A stretch of DNA of 64,000 nt from Caryophanon latum (GTDB lineage Bacteria; Bacillota; Bacilli; Bacillales_A; Planococcaceae). Each line of letters starts with the position of its first letter. The stretch's first letter is position 1. The translations under genes and the position numbers were made by a program. The notes below the pieces were generated by a model. It was not told the DNA's origin. It was given only the letters and a program-made list of their open reading frames with translations, and made no database searches. Positions 49,801-59,329 of the stretch are shown piece after piece. The stretch covers positions 1 through 64,000 of the forward strand of contig NZ_MATO01000003.1 of assembly GCF_001700325.1 (NCBI RefSeq). The letters are read 5' to 3'.

Positions 49801-51345
49801 TTAATACATTTCAGACGTCGTTTTCGCCTGCATATGGAGCGTTAAGTAATCTGGTCCGCCTGCTTTAGAGTCGGTGCCGGACATGTTGAAGCCGCCAAAC
49901 GGTTGATAGCCGACGATTGCACCTGTACAGCCGCGGTTAAAGTACAAGTTGCCGACGTGGAATTCCTCACGTGCATATTCTTGATGCGCACGGTTTTTCG
50001 TAATGACCGCGCCTGTTAAGCCGTATTCCGTATTGTTCGCGATGTCGATTGCTTCTTCAAACGTTGCTGCCTTTGCGACTGCGAGTACCGGTCCGAAAAT
50101 TTCCTCTTTCATAATGCGTGCATCGGGTGCAACGTCGACGAAAACAGTCGGGTGCACGAAGTAGCCAGTCGAGTCGTCTGCTGTGCCACCTGCAACGAGC
50201 TTTCCTTCGCCTTTTCCGATTTCAATGTATTCCGTAATTTTTTTATACGCTGCTGCATCAATTACGGAGCCGACGAAATTGTTAACGTCCTCTGGTGAGC
50301 CGACCGTCAATGCGTTCGTTAGCTCTATTACGCGTGAAACAACGTCATCATATACGTCCGCAACGATGACGGCACGCGAACAAGCCGAGCATTTTTGCCC
50401 TGAGAAGCCAAACGCCGACTTCACAATCGATTGTGCCGCAAGCTCTAAATCGGCTTCTGCGTCTACTACGATTGTATCTTTGCCGCCCATTTCCGCAATG
50501 ATGCGCTTGAGCCAAATTTGCCCTTCATTGAGTACCGACGCGCGCTTATTAATGCGTAAGCCGACGTCGCGTGAGCCCGTGAAGCTAATGAAGCGCGTGC
50601 GGTGATGGTCAACTAAATAGTCACCGATTTCGCCGCCGCCACCGGGAATGAAGTTGACGACACCTGCAGGTAATCCGGCTTCCTCAAGTACTTCCATAAA
50701 CTTATACGCAATGACTGGCGTTGTCGAAGCGGGCTTCAGTAATACGGTATTACCTGTTACGAGTGCCGCTGTTGTTGTGCCGCCCATAATCGCAAACGGG
50801 AAATTCCACGGTGAAATGACGACGCCGACACCGAGTGGGATATAGTCGTAGCGGTTGAACTCGTCTTTTCGACTTGCGACTGGGCGACCGTCCTTCATCT
50901 CAAGCATTTGACGTCCGTAATATTCTAAAAAGTCGATGCACTCTGCTGTTTCGACATCTGCTTCGACCCACGTTTTACCTGCCTCTTTTGTGAGCAATGC
51001 GCTAAATTCGAAATGGCGTCGACGAATGATTGCCGCTGCTTTAAATAAAACGTCTGCGCGTGATTCTGGTTTTACTTTTTTCCATGTTTTAAACGTAGCG
51101 TCCGCAATTTGCATCGCTTGCTCGGCATGTTCCTTCGTAGCTTTTGACACGCGACCGATGAGCTGTGAATGGTTCGCTGGATTGTACGATTCAATTTTGT
51201 CGTCAGTCGTAATGCGCTCGCCGCCGATGATGAGCGGGTAGTCTTGACCTAAATACGATTCAACAAGTGCTAAGGCGTCCGTGTAAGCTTGACGGTTTTG
51301 TTCGAGTGAGAAATCTTTGAAAGGCTCGTGCTGATAATTGATCAT
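49801..51345 (-). CDS. rocA: L-glutamate gamma-semialdehyde (P5C) dehydrogenase
   Basis: 514-aa NAD-dependent aldehyde dehydrogenase that oxidises P5C/glutamate semialdehyde to glutamate, the last step of proline and arginine/ornithine breakdown. [15 protein letters not shown] (NAD loop with catalytic Asn), [11 protein letters not shown], the Glu of AEMGGKD and the catalytic Cys in [10 protein letters not shown] are intact. Length equals B. subtilis RocA (515). ATG at 51345 has GAGGAGG upstream. Divergent from the regulator gene and two genes from putBP, with which it forms the proline path. Confidence 0.96.
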   Translation of the reverse strand: MINYQHEPFKDFSLEQNRQAYTDALALVESYLGQDYPLIIGGERITTDDKIESYNPANHSQLIGRVSKATKEHAEQAMQIADATFKTWKKVKPESRADVLFKAAAIIRRRHFEFSALLTKEAGKTWVEADVETAECIDFLEYYGRQMLEMKDGRPVASRKDEFNRYDYIPLGVGVVISPWNFPFAIMGGTTTAALVTGNTVLLKPASTTPVIAYKFMEVLEEAGLPAGVVNFIPGGGGEIGDYLVDHHRTRFISFTGSRDVGLRINKRASVLNEGQIWLKRIIAEMGGKDTIVVDAEADLELAAQSIVKSAFGFSGQKCSACSRAVIVADVYDDVVSRVIELTNALTVGSPEDVNNFVGSVIDAAAYKKITEYIEIGKGEGKLVAGGTADDSTGYFVHPTVFVDVAPDARIMKEEIFGPVLAVAKAATFEEAIDIANNTEYGLTGAVITKNRAHQEYAREEFHVGNLYFNRGCTGAIVGYQPFGGFNMSGTDSKAGGPDYLTLHMQAKTTSEMY

Positions 51346-51516
51346 GTAAAATACCTCCTCAAGTATGCAAAATAATTTTGCGTGTTCACGCTTTATTTAT
51401 TTCTATTGTGCATTATATAATTGCATAAATCAATCGTTACGTGACGAAAAATTTGAATTTTCGACAGGAAAGGCTCGTAAAACGTGATAAAATAAGGCGG
51501 ATAAGGAGAGTTAACA

Positions 51517-52806
51517 ATGCAATTACAACAGTACATCGAGCTATATCAATTTATGGAGCAACATATTACGACGGGCATTTGTGCAATTGACGAAAATGGT
51601 CGCGTCGTTTTATACAATAATAAAATGAGTGACATTACAGGCGTGTCGAAGCAAGAAATCGAGCGCCGCATCATTACGGAGCTGCTTGACGTTGACTTAG
51701 GGCAGCAGCTACTGCATCAAGTCATTGCGACGAACGAGCCGGTGCTGCATCAGAAGCAAACGTTTTGGAATAAAAACGGCGAGGAAGTGACGATTATGAG
51801 CGATTATCGTCCGTTTACGCTATCGTCTGGTGAAGTGCTCGGTGTGCAATTTGCGCGTGACATTACGCAGCAGGAATTTTTAATGGATCAGCCGCTTAGT
51901 CGTTACGGAGCGCCGCTTACATTTGATATTATTACGGCCGTATCAAAGGCGATGCAGCAAGTCATTCAGCAAGCAAAAATTGCCGCAATCGGTCGCATTC
52001 CGGTTATGCTCGTTGGCGAATCGGGCACGGGGAAGGATATGATTGCAGAAGGCATTCATCATGAGCTAGCGGAGCAAAACGAGCGCTTCATTACGCTACT
52101 TTGTCGCCGCAACGAACAGACGCTCATTCAGCAAATCGAAAAATATATTGCTGAATCAAGCAATTACACATTTTTTGCTGAGCGCATTGAATTTTTATCG
52201 ATGCCCGCGCAGGAGAAAATTTTAGCGATGTTAACGGAGCATGCCGATCGTGGACATGTGTTCATCGCAAGCATCGGCACAGACCCAATCGACTTAATCG
52301 CAGCAGGTAAGCTATCGAAAAACTTATATTATTTATTTTCGAATTTAACGATTCATGTGCCAGCACTGCGCACACGACGCGAGGACATTATGCCGTTTGT
52401 GAACGACTACTTTGAGCGTCGCCGCCGAAACTTTGGCGTGAAAGTGCAAAAGCTTGCGCCGAACGTCGAACAGCTATTTATGACGTACGATTGGCCGGGC
52501 AACTTAAAGGAGCTAGAAGTGCTGCTCGATGATATTTGTGCGTTGCTGACGAATGAGGAAGTCGTTGAAATGGCGATGCTGCCGGCGTATTTCAAGTGGA
52601 AAGTGAAGGAAGAAGACGGCACGCAAAACGATTTGTTTACGTTTCGTGAAAAGCAAGATTTGCGCCCGCTTGATGAATATATGCGCGAAGTCGAGGAATA
52701 TTACATTTCGCACGCGCTCGCACTGCATAACGGCAACATTTCACAAACTGCGAAGACGCTCGGGCTTCACCGACAAGGTTTACAATATCGCCTAAAGCGG
52801 AAGTAA
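51517..52806 (+). CDS. PAS-AAA+-Fis regulator lacking the sigma-54 contact loop
   Basis: 429 aa. PAS domain about 8-115, AAA+ domain about 135-360, Fis-type HTH 400-428 (NGNISQTAKTLGLHRQGLQ). Walker A is GESGTGKD (167-174). The GAFTGA loop is missing: only about 20 residues separate FITLLC (191-196) from YTFFAERIEFL (217-227), where family members have about 60 and GTLFLDEI. So it should not remodel sigma-54 holoenzyme. It resembles RocR/YplP-type activators in layout and lies between rocA and putBP, which suggests a regulator of amino-acid catabolism. Own terminator. Confidence 0.82.
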   Translation: MQLQQYIELYQFMEQHITTGICAIDENGRVVLYNNKMSDITGVSKQEIERRIITELLDVDLGQQLLHQVIATNEPVLHQKQTFWNKNGEEVTIMSDYRPFTLSSGEVLGVQFARDITQQEFLMDQPLSRYGAPLTFDIITAVSKAMQQVIQQAKIAAIGRIPVMLVGESGTGKDMIAEGIHHELAEQNERFITLLCRRNEQTLIQQIEKYIAESSNYTFFAERIEFLSMPAQEKILAMLTEHADRGHVFIASIGTDPIDLIAAGKLSKNLYYLFSNLTIHVPALRTRREDIMPFVNDYFERRRRNFGVKVQKLAPNVEQLFMTYDWPGNLKELEVLLDDICALLTNEEVVEMAMLPAYFKWKVKEEDGTQNDLFTFREKQDLRPLDEYMREVEEYYISHALALHNGNISQTAKTLGLHRQGLQYRLKRK

Positions 52807-52810
52807 ATAC

Positions 52811-52847
52811 AATCATTCGAGACGATATTGTTTCGAATGATTTTTTT
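52811..52847 (+). terminator. Terminator of the regulator gene
   Basis: AATCATTCGA / TCGAATGATT stem with T7. Confidence 0.88.
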
Positions 52848-53057
52848 GTTTAATGATGCAAAAAATGATTGCACTTATGTTTAAGCTACGAAAATTTTCA
52901 TGACGCAGAAAAAAATTTTTAATGCAATAAACGTTGATTTTGCTCGTTTTGACGTCTATTTTGCGCGTTTATACGTGTAAATATTTCTTTGCGTTTTCAA
53001 ATTTTTGTATTATACTCCGAGTAACAATAACGAAAAATAGTGCTTGGAGGAGATTTT

Positions 53058-54026
53058 ATGAGCTTAAAGGACGTATTTTTATATTTATCGGAAAATGAAG
53101 TATTAAACAGCGCGGCGCAAAAGTACGGGTTGCAGCTCGGTGCGCAAAGTGTCGTCGCTGGCACGAACATTGATGAAGTGATGGAGAGCATTAAAGCGTT
53201 AAACGCACAAGGGATTTCATGTACAGTCGATAACTTAGGGGAATTTGTATATGACAAGGAGCACGCATTGCAAGCAAAGGACAATATTTTACAAGTGATC
53301 GAGCGCATTCATACAGAAGGAGTCGATGCGCACATTTCGCTAAAGCCGTCGCAGCTCGGGCAAGATATTGATGAGGCATTTTGCTACGACAATTTGTATG
53401 ACATTGTGAAAGCGGCGCACGCGCACGGCATTTTCGTTAACTTCGATATGGAAAATTACGCGCGGCTACACTCGTCATTTACGTTTATGGAGCGACTGCT
53501 AGAGCAATTTGATAACGTCGGCACGGTCATTCAAGCGTACTTTTTTGAGGCGATGGACAATTTGGAAAAGTATAAGGACGTGCGACTGCGAATCGTAAAA
53601 GGCGCGTATAAAGAATCGGCGGACGTCGCATATCAATCAAAGCTAGACATTGATCAAAATTACGTGAAGCTCATCGAATACCATTTATTGCACGGCAAAT
53701 TTACATCGATTGCGACGCACGACCATAACGTCATTGAGCATGTGAAGCAGTTCGTTGCACAGCACGACATTCCGAAAGATCAGTTCGAGTTTCAAATGCT
53801 GTACGGTTTCCGAAAAGAGATGCAATTACAGTTGGCAGCAGAGGGCTATAATTTTTGCACGTACTTGCCATTTGGGAATGATTGGTATGGGTACTTTATG
53901 CGCCGCCTAGCAGAACGTCCGCAAAACGTTGCGCTCGTAACGAATGAGCTGTTAACGAAGAAAACGAAGACGCTGCTCGCAGTCGGTGCAGGTGCATTCA
54001 TTTTAGGCAGATTGTCGAAGAAGTAA
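53058..54026 (+). CDS. putB: Proline dehydrogenase
   Basis: 322-aa FAD-dependent proline dehydrogenase (monofunctional, Gram-positive type), which oxidises proline to P5C and passes electrons to the membrane quinone pool. TIM-barrel motifs: HISLKPSQLG, FVNFDMENYA, RIVKGAYKE, SIATHDHN, EFQMLYGFR and YLPFGNDWYGYFMRRLAERPQN (in two parts). ATG at 53058 has TGGAGGAG upstream; a longer frame lacks one. It is 54 bases ahead of putP, likely cotranscribed. Length is near B. subtilis PutB/FadM (about 303). Confidence 0.95.
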   Translation: MSLKDVFLYLSENEVLNSAAQKYGLQLGAQSVVAGTNIDEVMESIKALNAQGISCTVDNLGEFVYDKEHALQAKDNILQVIERIHTEGVDAHISLKPSQLGQDIDEAFCYDNLYDIVKAAHAHGIFVNFDMENYARLHSSFTFMERLLEQFDNVGTVIQAYFFEAMDNLEKYKDVRLRIVKGAYKESADVAYQSKLDIDQNYVKLIEYHLLHGKFTSIATHDHNVIEHVKQFVAQHDIPKDQFEFQMLYGFRKEMQLQLAAEGYNFCTYLPFGNDWYGYFMRRLAERPQNVALVTNELLTKKTKTLLAVGAGAFILGRLSKK

Positions 54027-54080
54027 TATATTACTATAATGAAAGCTTAATTAGAAATGACAACTTAGGAGGGACTGCAC

Positions 54081-55565
54081 ATGAACGATTACAGCTTCCA
54101 ATTGCTCGCCATTATTTTGTACATGCTGACGATGATTTGGATTGGTTGGTACGCGTATAAAAAGACGACGAACTTAACAGATTACATGTTAGGTGGGCGC
54201 GGTCTTGGTCCTGCTGTTACAGCGTTAAGTGCTGGGGCAGCGGACATGTCTGGTTGGCTATTAATGGGCTTACCAGGTGCGATTTATTTATCAGGTATGG
54301 TTGAAGCATGGATTGCAATCGGTTTAACAATTGGTGCGTATTTAAACTGGATGTTTGTAGCACCGCGACTGCGCGTGTACACACAAGTAACGAAAGATTC
54401 GATTACGATTCCGAGTTATTTAGATAACCGACTACGTGACAACACGAAACTGTTACGCATTGCTTCAGGTATTATTATTTTAGTATTCTTTACGTTTTAC
54501 GTATCATCAGGGATGGTATCAGGCGGCAAGTTTTTCGAAAGCTCATTTGGCTTTGATTACCACGTCGGTTTAATCGTCGTATCGCTCGTTGTAGTAGGCT
54601 ACACGTTATTCGGTGGCTTCTTAGCGGTAAGTTATACGGACTTTTTACAAGGATTAATTATGGTAACAGCGTTAATTGCAGTACCCGCATTTGGTATTTT
54701 CTTAACAGGCGGTATTGGCGAGACGATTGAATCGATTAAGCTAGTGAATCCAGAGCATTTAAGCTTATTGCCAGCAACTGCTTCAGCGGCGGCAATTATT
54801 TCGTCTGTTGCGTGGGGGTTAGGCTATTTCGGTCAGCCACATATTATCGTGCGCTTCATGGCGATTAGCTCAGTGAAAGAAACGAAAAGTGCGCGTCGCA
54901 TCGGTATTGGCTGGATGATTTTCAGCTTGCTCGGTGCGATTGTAACGGCGCTCGTTGGGGTTGCGTACTTCCAGCAGCAAGGCATTGCATTAGACGATAG
55001 TGAAACGGTATTCATCGTACTTGGGCAAATTATTTTCCATCCGTTCATTGCAGGCATTATTTTAGCGGCAATTTTAGCGGCGGTGATGAGTACGATTTCG
55101 TCTCAATTAATCGTAACATCTTCAGCGTTAATTGAAGATATTTATAAGGAGCTTGTAAAAAAGGATGCGACCGATGCGCATTACGTATTTAGTGGACGTA
55201 TGGCTGTATTAGTTGTCGCGATTGTTGCGGCAGTCGTTGCATGGAATCCGAACAGCTCAATTTTAGATTTAGTCGGCTTTGCGTGGGCGGGGTTCGGTGC
55301 TGCGTTCGGTCCAGTTATTTTATTATCACTTTACTGGCGCAAGCTGACGAACTACGGTGCGCTCGCGGGTATGGTAACAGGTGCCGTCGTTGCGTTCGTG
55401 TGGGGGACAGTCGAGTCGCTTTCATCGATGCTTTATGAAATCGTGCCAGGCTTTGTGCTCGCGTTAATCGTAGCGATCGTTGTAAGTTTAGTAACGTACA
55501 AGCGCAATGAGGAAATCGAAGCGGAGTTTACAGAAACAGAGCGCTTATTAAAAGAAAATCGTTAA
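54081..55565 (+). CDS. putP: Sodium/proline symporter PutP
   Basis: 494-aa SSS-family transporter with about 13 membrane spans. The N-terminal GGRGLGPAVTALSAGAADMSGWLLMG motif (here in two parts) and YFGQPHIIVRFMA are signature stretches of PutP. It brings in proline with sodium for PutB and RocA. AGGAGGG lies upstream of the ATG. The terminator follows after 5 bases. Confidence 0.96.
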   Translation: MNDYSFQLLAIILYMLTMIWIGWYAYKKTTNLTDYMLGGRGLGPAVTALSAGAADMSGWLLMGLPGAIYLSGMVEAWIAIGLTIGAYLNWMFVAPRLRVYTQVTKDSITIPSYLDNRLRDNTKLLRIASGIIILVFFTFYVSSGMVSGGKFFESSFGFDYHVGLIVVSLVVVGYTLFGGFLAVSYTDFLQGLIMVTALIAVPAFGIFLTGGIGETIESIKLVNPEHLSLLPATASAAAIISSVAWGLGYFGQPHIIVRFMAISSVKETKSARRIGIGWMIFSLLGAIVTALVGVAYFQQQGIALDDSETVFIVLGQIIFHPFIAGIILAAILAAVMSTISSQLIVTSSALIEDIYKELVKKDATDAHYVFSGRMAVLVVAIVAAVVAWNPNSSILDLVGFAWAGFGAAFGPVILLSLYWRKLTNYGALAGMVTGAVVAFVWGTVESLSSMLYEIVPGFVLALIVAIVVSLVTYKRNEEIEAEFTETERLLKENR

Positions 55566-55570
55566 CAACA

Positions 55571-55620
55571 GAAAAGGTGAGTGCAAAATGTCGAACGAGA
55601 CACTTTGCACTCACCTTTTC
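55571..55620. terminator. Terminator of putBP (bidirectional)
   Basis: GAAAAGGTGAGTGCAAA / TTTGCACTCACCTTTTC, a perfect 17-bp stem with a 16-base loop. Confidence 0.93.
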
Positions 55621-56638
55621 ACCATTTCGCAACGTGTTCCTCAATGCAGCCGAGCATTTGCGGAATGTGAAGCCACGTATCGTTGTCAAGCTGTACGCGC
55701 CCGGTATAATAGCCGATTAGCTGATGCACTTCAGATTTCACTAGCTTAACGTCCGTCGTAGCAACGCGCTCGAAAAACGGCTCAAATGTTAGCTGCACGC
55801 GGTTTGAAAATTTCGTTTCAATCGTCCAGCGTTGCATGAAATTGCTGCGGTCGTACAAAAATTGCACATCCTCAGAAATTTTATGCATTTTCCCGTTTAC
55901 GAACACCGCATTTTCGGTCATGCCCGTGCCGTCCGTCCATTGACCACCAAAGTTTAAGCCGATGCGCCGACGACCGAGCCGCTGTGACGCCATGCCCCAG
56001 TTCCACGTCGCTTTGCGTGGCCAAACACCACGCCCGTAATCAAGTACCGCGAAGCTTTCGTCAGCGAAAAATTCAAACGTGCGCGAGCCGATTTTTACGT
56101 AGCCAGTCGTCGGCAACGTATGATGCTTCGCTGTAAATTGAAACGTTTGTCGATCCCATGGAATGGTGACGTTTAATGAATCATCATTAATCGGATGCTC
56201 GACTTGTAGCTTCACGTCTAATACTTCGTTATCAAAATTGGCAATATGTACGTCAATATATGTCGCGTTCGCCTGATAACGAAATTGAATCGTCATGTCG
56301 TGTGAGCGGAAAGATACGGTCTCATATACGTTGTTTGACATTTTGACAGCTGTGCCAAGTGGAATCGTAATCGTTTTTTCAAAATAGCGCTGTGTTTCGT
56401 ATTCAAAAATGTAGACGAAGCATACAGCGGCGTAATCGAGGTGGCTAATCGTGGCAGAAAACATGAGCTCATCGCCGTACACACACCAATAGTTCCACTT
56501 CTTTTTTCGCATAAAATGTCCTGTTAAATTACATTGAATGAGCGGCTTTTTCGCATAGCCAATTGCCGCTGGGTTTAATTTTCCTTTTCGATCACATAAA
56601 ACGACGGGTTCGACAATTTCCTTTTCAACGTGTTGCAA
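55619..56638 (-). CDS. DUF2804 family protein
   Basis: 339 aa, matching DUF2804: YAKKPLIQCNLTGHFMRKKKWNYW at the start, DYGRGVWPRKATWNWGMAS in the middle and RRRIGLNFGGQWTDGTGMTENA. It is a beta-rich cytoplasmic protein with no known function. No signal peptide. The last codon overlaps the putBP terminator. Ribosome site AAAGGATG upstream of ATG at 56638. Confidence 0.88.
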   Translation of the reverse strand: MQHVEKEIVEPVVLCDRKGKLNPAAIGYAKKPLIQCNLTGHFMRKKKWNYWCVYGDELMFSATISHLDYAAVCFVYIFEYETQRYFEKTITIPLGTAVKMSNNVYETVSFRSHDMTIQFRYQANATYIDVHIANFDNEVLDVKLQVEHPINDDSLNVTIPWDRQTFQFTAKHHTLPTTGYVKIGSRTFEFFADESFAVLDYGRGVWPRKATWNWGMASQRLGRRRIGLNFGGQWTDGTGMTENAVFVNGKMHKISEDVQFLYDRSNFMQRWTIETKFSNRVQLTFEPFFERVATTDVKLVKSEVHQLIGYYTGRVQLDNDTWLHIPQMLGCIEEHVAKW

Positions 56639-56744
56639 TCACGAACATCCTTTCCTATAAAATTACCGTTATATTCTATCTTGAATTGTATCAAATATTC
56701 GTCAGAAATGGGTGAAATATTATGCGTTTCGACTAAAAAGTTAC

Positions 56745-56781
56745 AAAAAAATATGCCGTCATGTTTGGGTAGCATGACGGC
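56745..56781 (-). terminator. Terminator of rocD
   Basis: GCCGTCATG / CATGACGGC with the A-run to its left as minus-strand T-run. Confidence 0.88.
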
Positions 56782-56798
56782 TGAAAATATATATACAT

Positions 56799-57989
56799 TT
56801 ACGACAATACGTCGCGAATTTGTGCAATTGCCCAATCTAAATCGGGTTTTTCGATAATGAGCGGTGGGGCGATGCGAATGACAGTATCGTGCGTTTCCTT
56901 ACAAAGCAAGCCTTTATGCATGAGAGCCTCGCAATACGGTCGTGCCGATGTCGTTAGCTCCACGCCGATAAACAACCCGCGACCGCGCACCTCCTGAATG
57001 AGCGGGCTATCGATCGTGAGTAGCTGCTCTTTAAAATACGTGCCCAGCTCCAGTGACCGTGCCGCTAGCTGTTCATCGAGCAACACGTCAATCGCCGCAA
57101 TCGACACGGCACATGCGAGCGGATTGCCACCGAACGTCGAGCCGTGTGAGCCAGGATTAAAGACACTTAAAATATCTTCATTCGCAGCGATGCATGAAAT
57201 CGGAAATACGCCGCCACCGAGGGCTTTGCCGAGCAGCAGCATGTCAGGTGTAATGCTGCTCCATTCGTACGCAAACATTTTACCGGTGCGCGCTAAGCCG
57301 GTTTGAATTTCATCGAGTATGAGCAGCACATTATGCTCGCGACAAAGTGCCTCTGCTTGTTGTAGGAATGCATCGGACGGCACGATAATACCAGCCTCAC
57401 CTTGAATCGGCTCGACTAAAAATGCGACTGTGTTCGGCGTAATGGCGTCCTTTAACGCATTAATGTCCCCGTACGGAATGAGCGAAAAGCCAGGCAGCAT
57501 AGGTTCAAAGCCGCGCTTGTATGCCGCTTCAGACGAAAGTGATACAGCCGCCATCGTTCGCCCGTGAAAATTTCCTTCACAGCCGATAATGTGCGCTTTA
57601 TTTTTCTCGACGCCTTTTACATCGTAGCCCCAACGACGTGCCGCTTTAATCGCGGATTCGACTGCCTCTGCGCCTGTATTCATCGGCAACACCATACGTT
57701 TATTCGTAAGCTGTGCCACTTTTTCATACCACGGGCCGAGCTGATCGCTATGAAACGCACGCGACGTTAACGTAACGCGGTCAGCTTGTGTCTTTAATGC
57801 CTCGATAATTTTCGGGTGACGATGCCCTTGGTTGACTGCTGAATACGCCGACAGCATATCCATATATTTTTTGCCTTCTGGACTTTTCACCCAAATACCT
57901 TCAGCTTCACTAATAACAATTGGTAGTGGATGATAATTGTTTGCTCCGTACTTTTCCGTTACATCAATAATTTGCTTTGAACTTGTCAT
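56799..57989 (-). CDS. rocD: Ornithine aminotransferase
   Basis: 396-aa PLP-dependent class III aminotransferase that converts ornithine and 2-oxoglutarate into glutamate semialdehyde and glutamate. [19 protein letters not shown] binds PLP phosphate; [26 protein letters not shown] (Asp ligand) and the Lys in [14 protein letters not shown] complete the active site; [13 protein letters not shown] is typical of RocD. Its product is the substrate of RocA. GGAGGGG before ATG at 57989. No arginase gene in view. Confidence 0.96.
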   Translation of the reverse strand: MTSSKQIIDVTEKYGANNYHPLPIVISEAEGIWVKSPEGKKYMDMLSAYSAVNQGHRHPKIIEALKTQADRVTLTSRAFHSDQLGPWYEKVAQLTNKRMVLPMNTGAEAVESAIKAARRWGYDVKGVEKNKAHIIGCEGNFHGRTMAAVSLSSEAAYKRGFEPMLPGFSLIPYGDINALKDAITPNTVAFLVEPIQGEAGIIVPSDAFLQQAEALCREHNVLLILDEIQTGLARTGKMFAYEWSSITPDMLLLGKALGGGVFPISCIAANEDILSVFNPGSHGSTFGGNPLACAVSIAAIDVLLDEQLAARSLELGTYFKEQLLTIDSPLIQEVRGRGLFIGVELTTSARPYCEALMHKGLLCKETHDTVIRIAPPLIIEKPDLDWAIAQIRDVLS

Positions 57990-58120
57990 CGCAATTCCCC
58001 TCCGTCGTCAAATATGTAATCGTTCACGTATTACTATTCCCGTTTCACGTGAAATCTATGTATAGCCGCTGTAATTATTTACGTTATACTGAGAGAAAAG
58101 CACATGTAAGGGGGATTTGA

Positions 58121-59071
58121 ATGAAGCGTTTAGCACTCGCATTGCCGTTATTGCTATTAGCTGGCTGTACGGAGGAAACGAAAGTCGACAGCGATGAGGC
58201 GGTGAAAAAGACGGTCGAGGAGGAAGTCTCTGTCACGGAGGAAACACCGACAGACATCGTTATTGAGGCGCCAACTGAGCAACAAGCTGTCGCACAGCAA
58301 GAAGTAACGGAGCCGCTTCAATTTGAAGAGCAAGCTACGACGACAGATGCAGGTAAGCACTACGTCGATATGGTTGCACAAATGAGCACGCCGAACATTA
58401 CGTCATACGTTGGGCAGCTAGCGGTAAGTGAAGAAATGCAGTGGGAGGAAATGGGGCATCCGATGACGCAATTTGTAACGCTCGGCGCAACGGTAACGTC
58501 TCAAAACGGTGACGTGCAAAAACGCCTTATGACAGGTGACTACATTCAAGAGACGAACGATTTGCGTGAAAATGAAAAAATTACAGCGTATGAGGAGCTT
58601 TCAGACGAATACGCCGCATATTTTAACGAAGGGACGATGTGGTATCGCACCGATCCGACGACGATGAAGGAGCAAGTTGCAGTTGGCTTTTATATCGAGT
58701 CGATTGATATGCTGCTTAGTCATTTTGAACAAAGCGCGAATCGTTTAACGACGATATCACAAACGGACGAAGCGGCGACGTACGTATTAACGTTATCGAG
58801 TGAGGAAGCCGCACCGATTGTAAAGAAGCTGCTTCAAAAAGATGATTACAGCGTCCTTCAGCCATTTAACGAAATTGACAACACGATTGCATTTACGATT
58901 GCAAAAGGTGATAAGCCACTGCTACAGCAACTAGCGATTACAATCAATGCGACGACCGCTACAGGGGTGTTAAAGCATGAGTCGTCGATGACATTTGTCG
59001 ACATTAATGAACCAGTGAACATCGACCGACCAGCCGGCATTGATAGCGCAGAAGTGTTTCAAGCGTATTAA
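58121..59071 (+). CDS. Lipoprotein (DUF6612-like)
   Basis: 316 aa. Lipobox LLAGC (Cys16), an acidic/Thr linker (about 17-75), then a 230-residue domain of beta strands with the pattern of LppX/LprG-like or DUF6612 lipoproteins (MWYRTDPTTMKEQVAVGF, YVLTLSSEEAAPIVKKLL). Such proteins are anchored outside the membrane and may carry lipids or sense the wall. Function unknown. AAGGGGGA precedes the ATG. Confidence 0.8.
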   Translation: MKRLALALPLLLLAGCTEETKVDSDEAVKKTVEEEVSVTEETPTDIVIEAPTEQQAVAQQEVTEPLQFEEQATTTDAGKHYVDMVAQMSTPNITSYVGQLAVSEEMQWEEMGHPMTQFVTLGATVTSQNGDVQKRLMTGDYIQETNDLRENEKITAYEELSDEYAAYFNEGTMWYRTDPTTMKEQVAVGFYIESIDMLLSHFEQSANRLTTISQTDEAATYVLTLSSEEAAPIVKKLLQKDDYSVLQPFNEIDNTIAFTIAKGDKPLLQQLAITINATTATGVLKHESSMTFVDINEPVNIDRPAGIDSAEVFQAY

Positions 59072-59102
59072 GCGATGAACGTAAAAGCGGCTAGAACAAA
59101 AC

Positions 59103-59144
59103 AAAGCGTTATCGGGAAATACATTTTCCCGATAACGCTTTTTG
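59103..59144 (+). terminator. Terminator of the lipoprotein gene
   Basis: AAAGCGTTATCGGGAAA / TTTCCCGATAACGCTTT, a perfect 17-bp stem with T5. Confidence 0.93.
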
Positions 59145-59157
59145 GCTTTATGACTAC

Positions 59158-59265
59158 GTTTCGTTACGCGGACACTTTCTTGGGGGAACGGCTCGAGCCT
59201 TGCTGTCGCAAGTCTCTCGGCACGTTCTTTTCCCCTGGGCGTCGCCGCTTCACGCGCTATGTCAT
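59158..59265. repeat. GC-rich hairpin repeat, diverged copy
   Basis: GCGGACACTTTCTTGGGGGAA, GGCTCGAGCC and CCCCTGGGCGTCGCCGC form the same arm-loop-arm pattern as the copies at 18561 and 26, but with many changes. Confidence 0.45.
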
Positions 59266-59329
59266 CAATATTAATCTGTTACAAGATGAAAATTTACTTC
59301 TGTTGCAGTCGTTTTCATTTTTATCCAGT

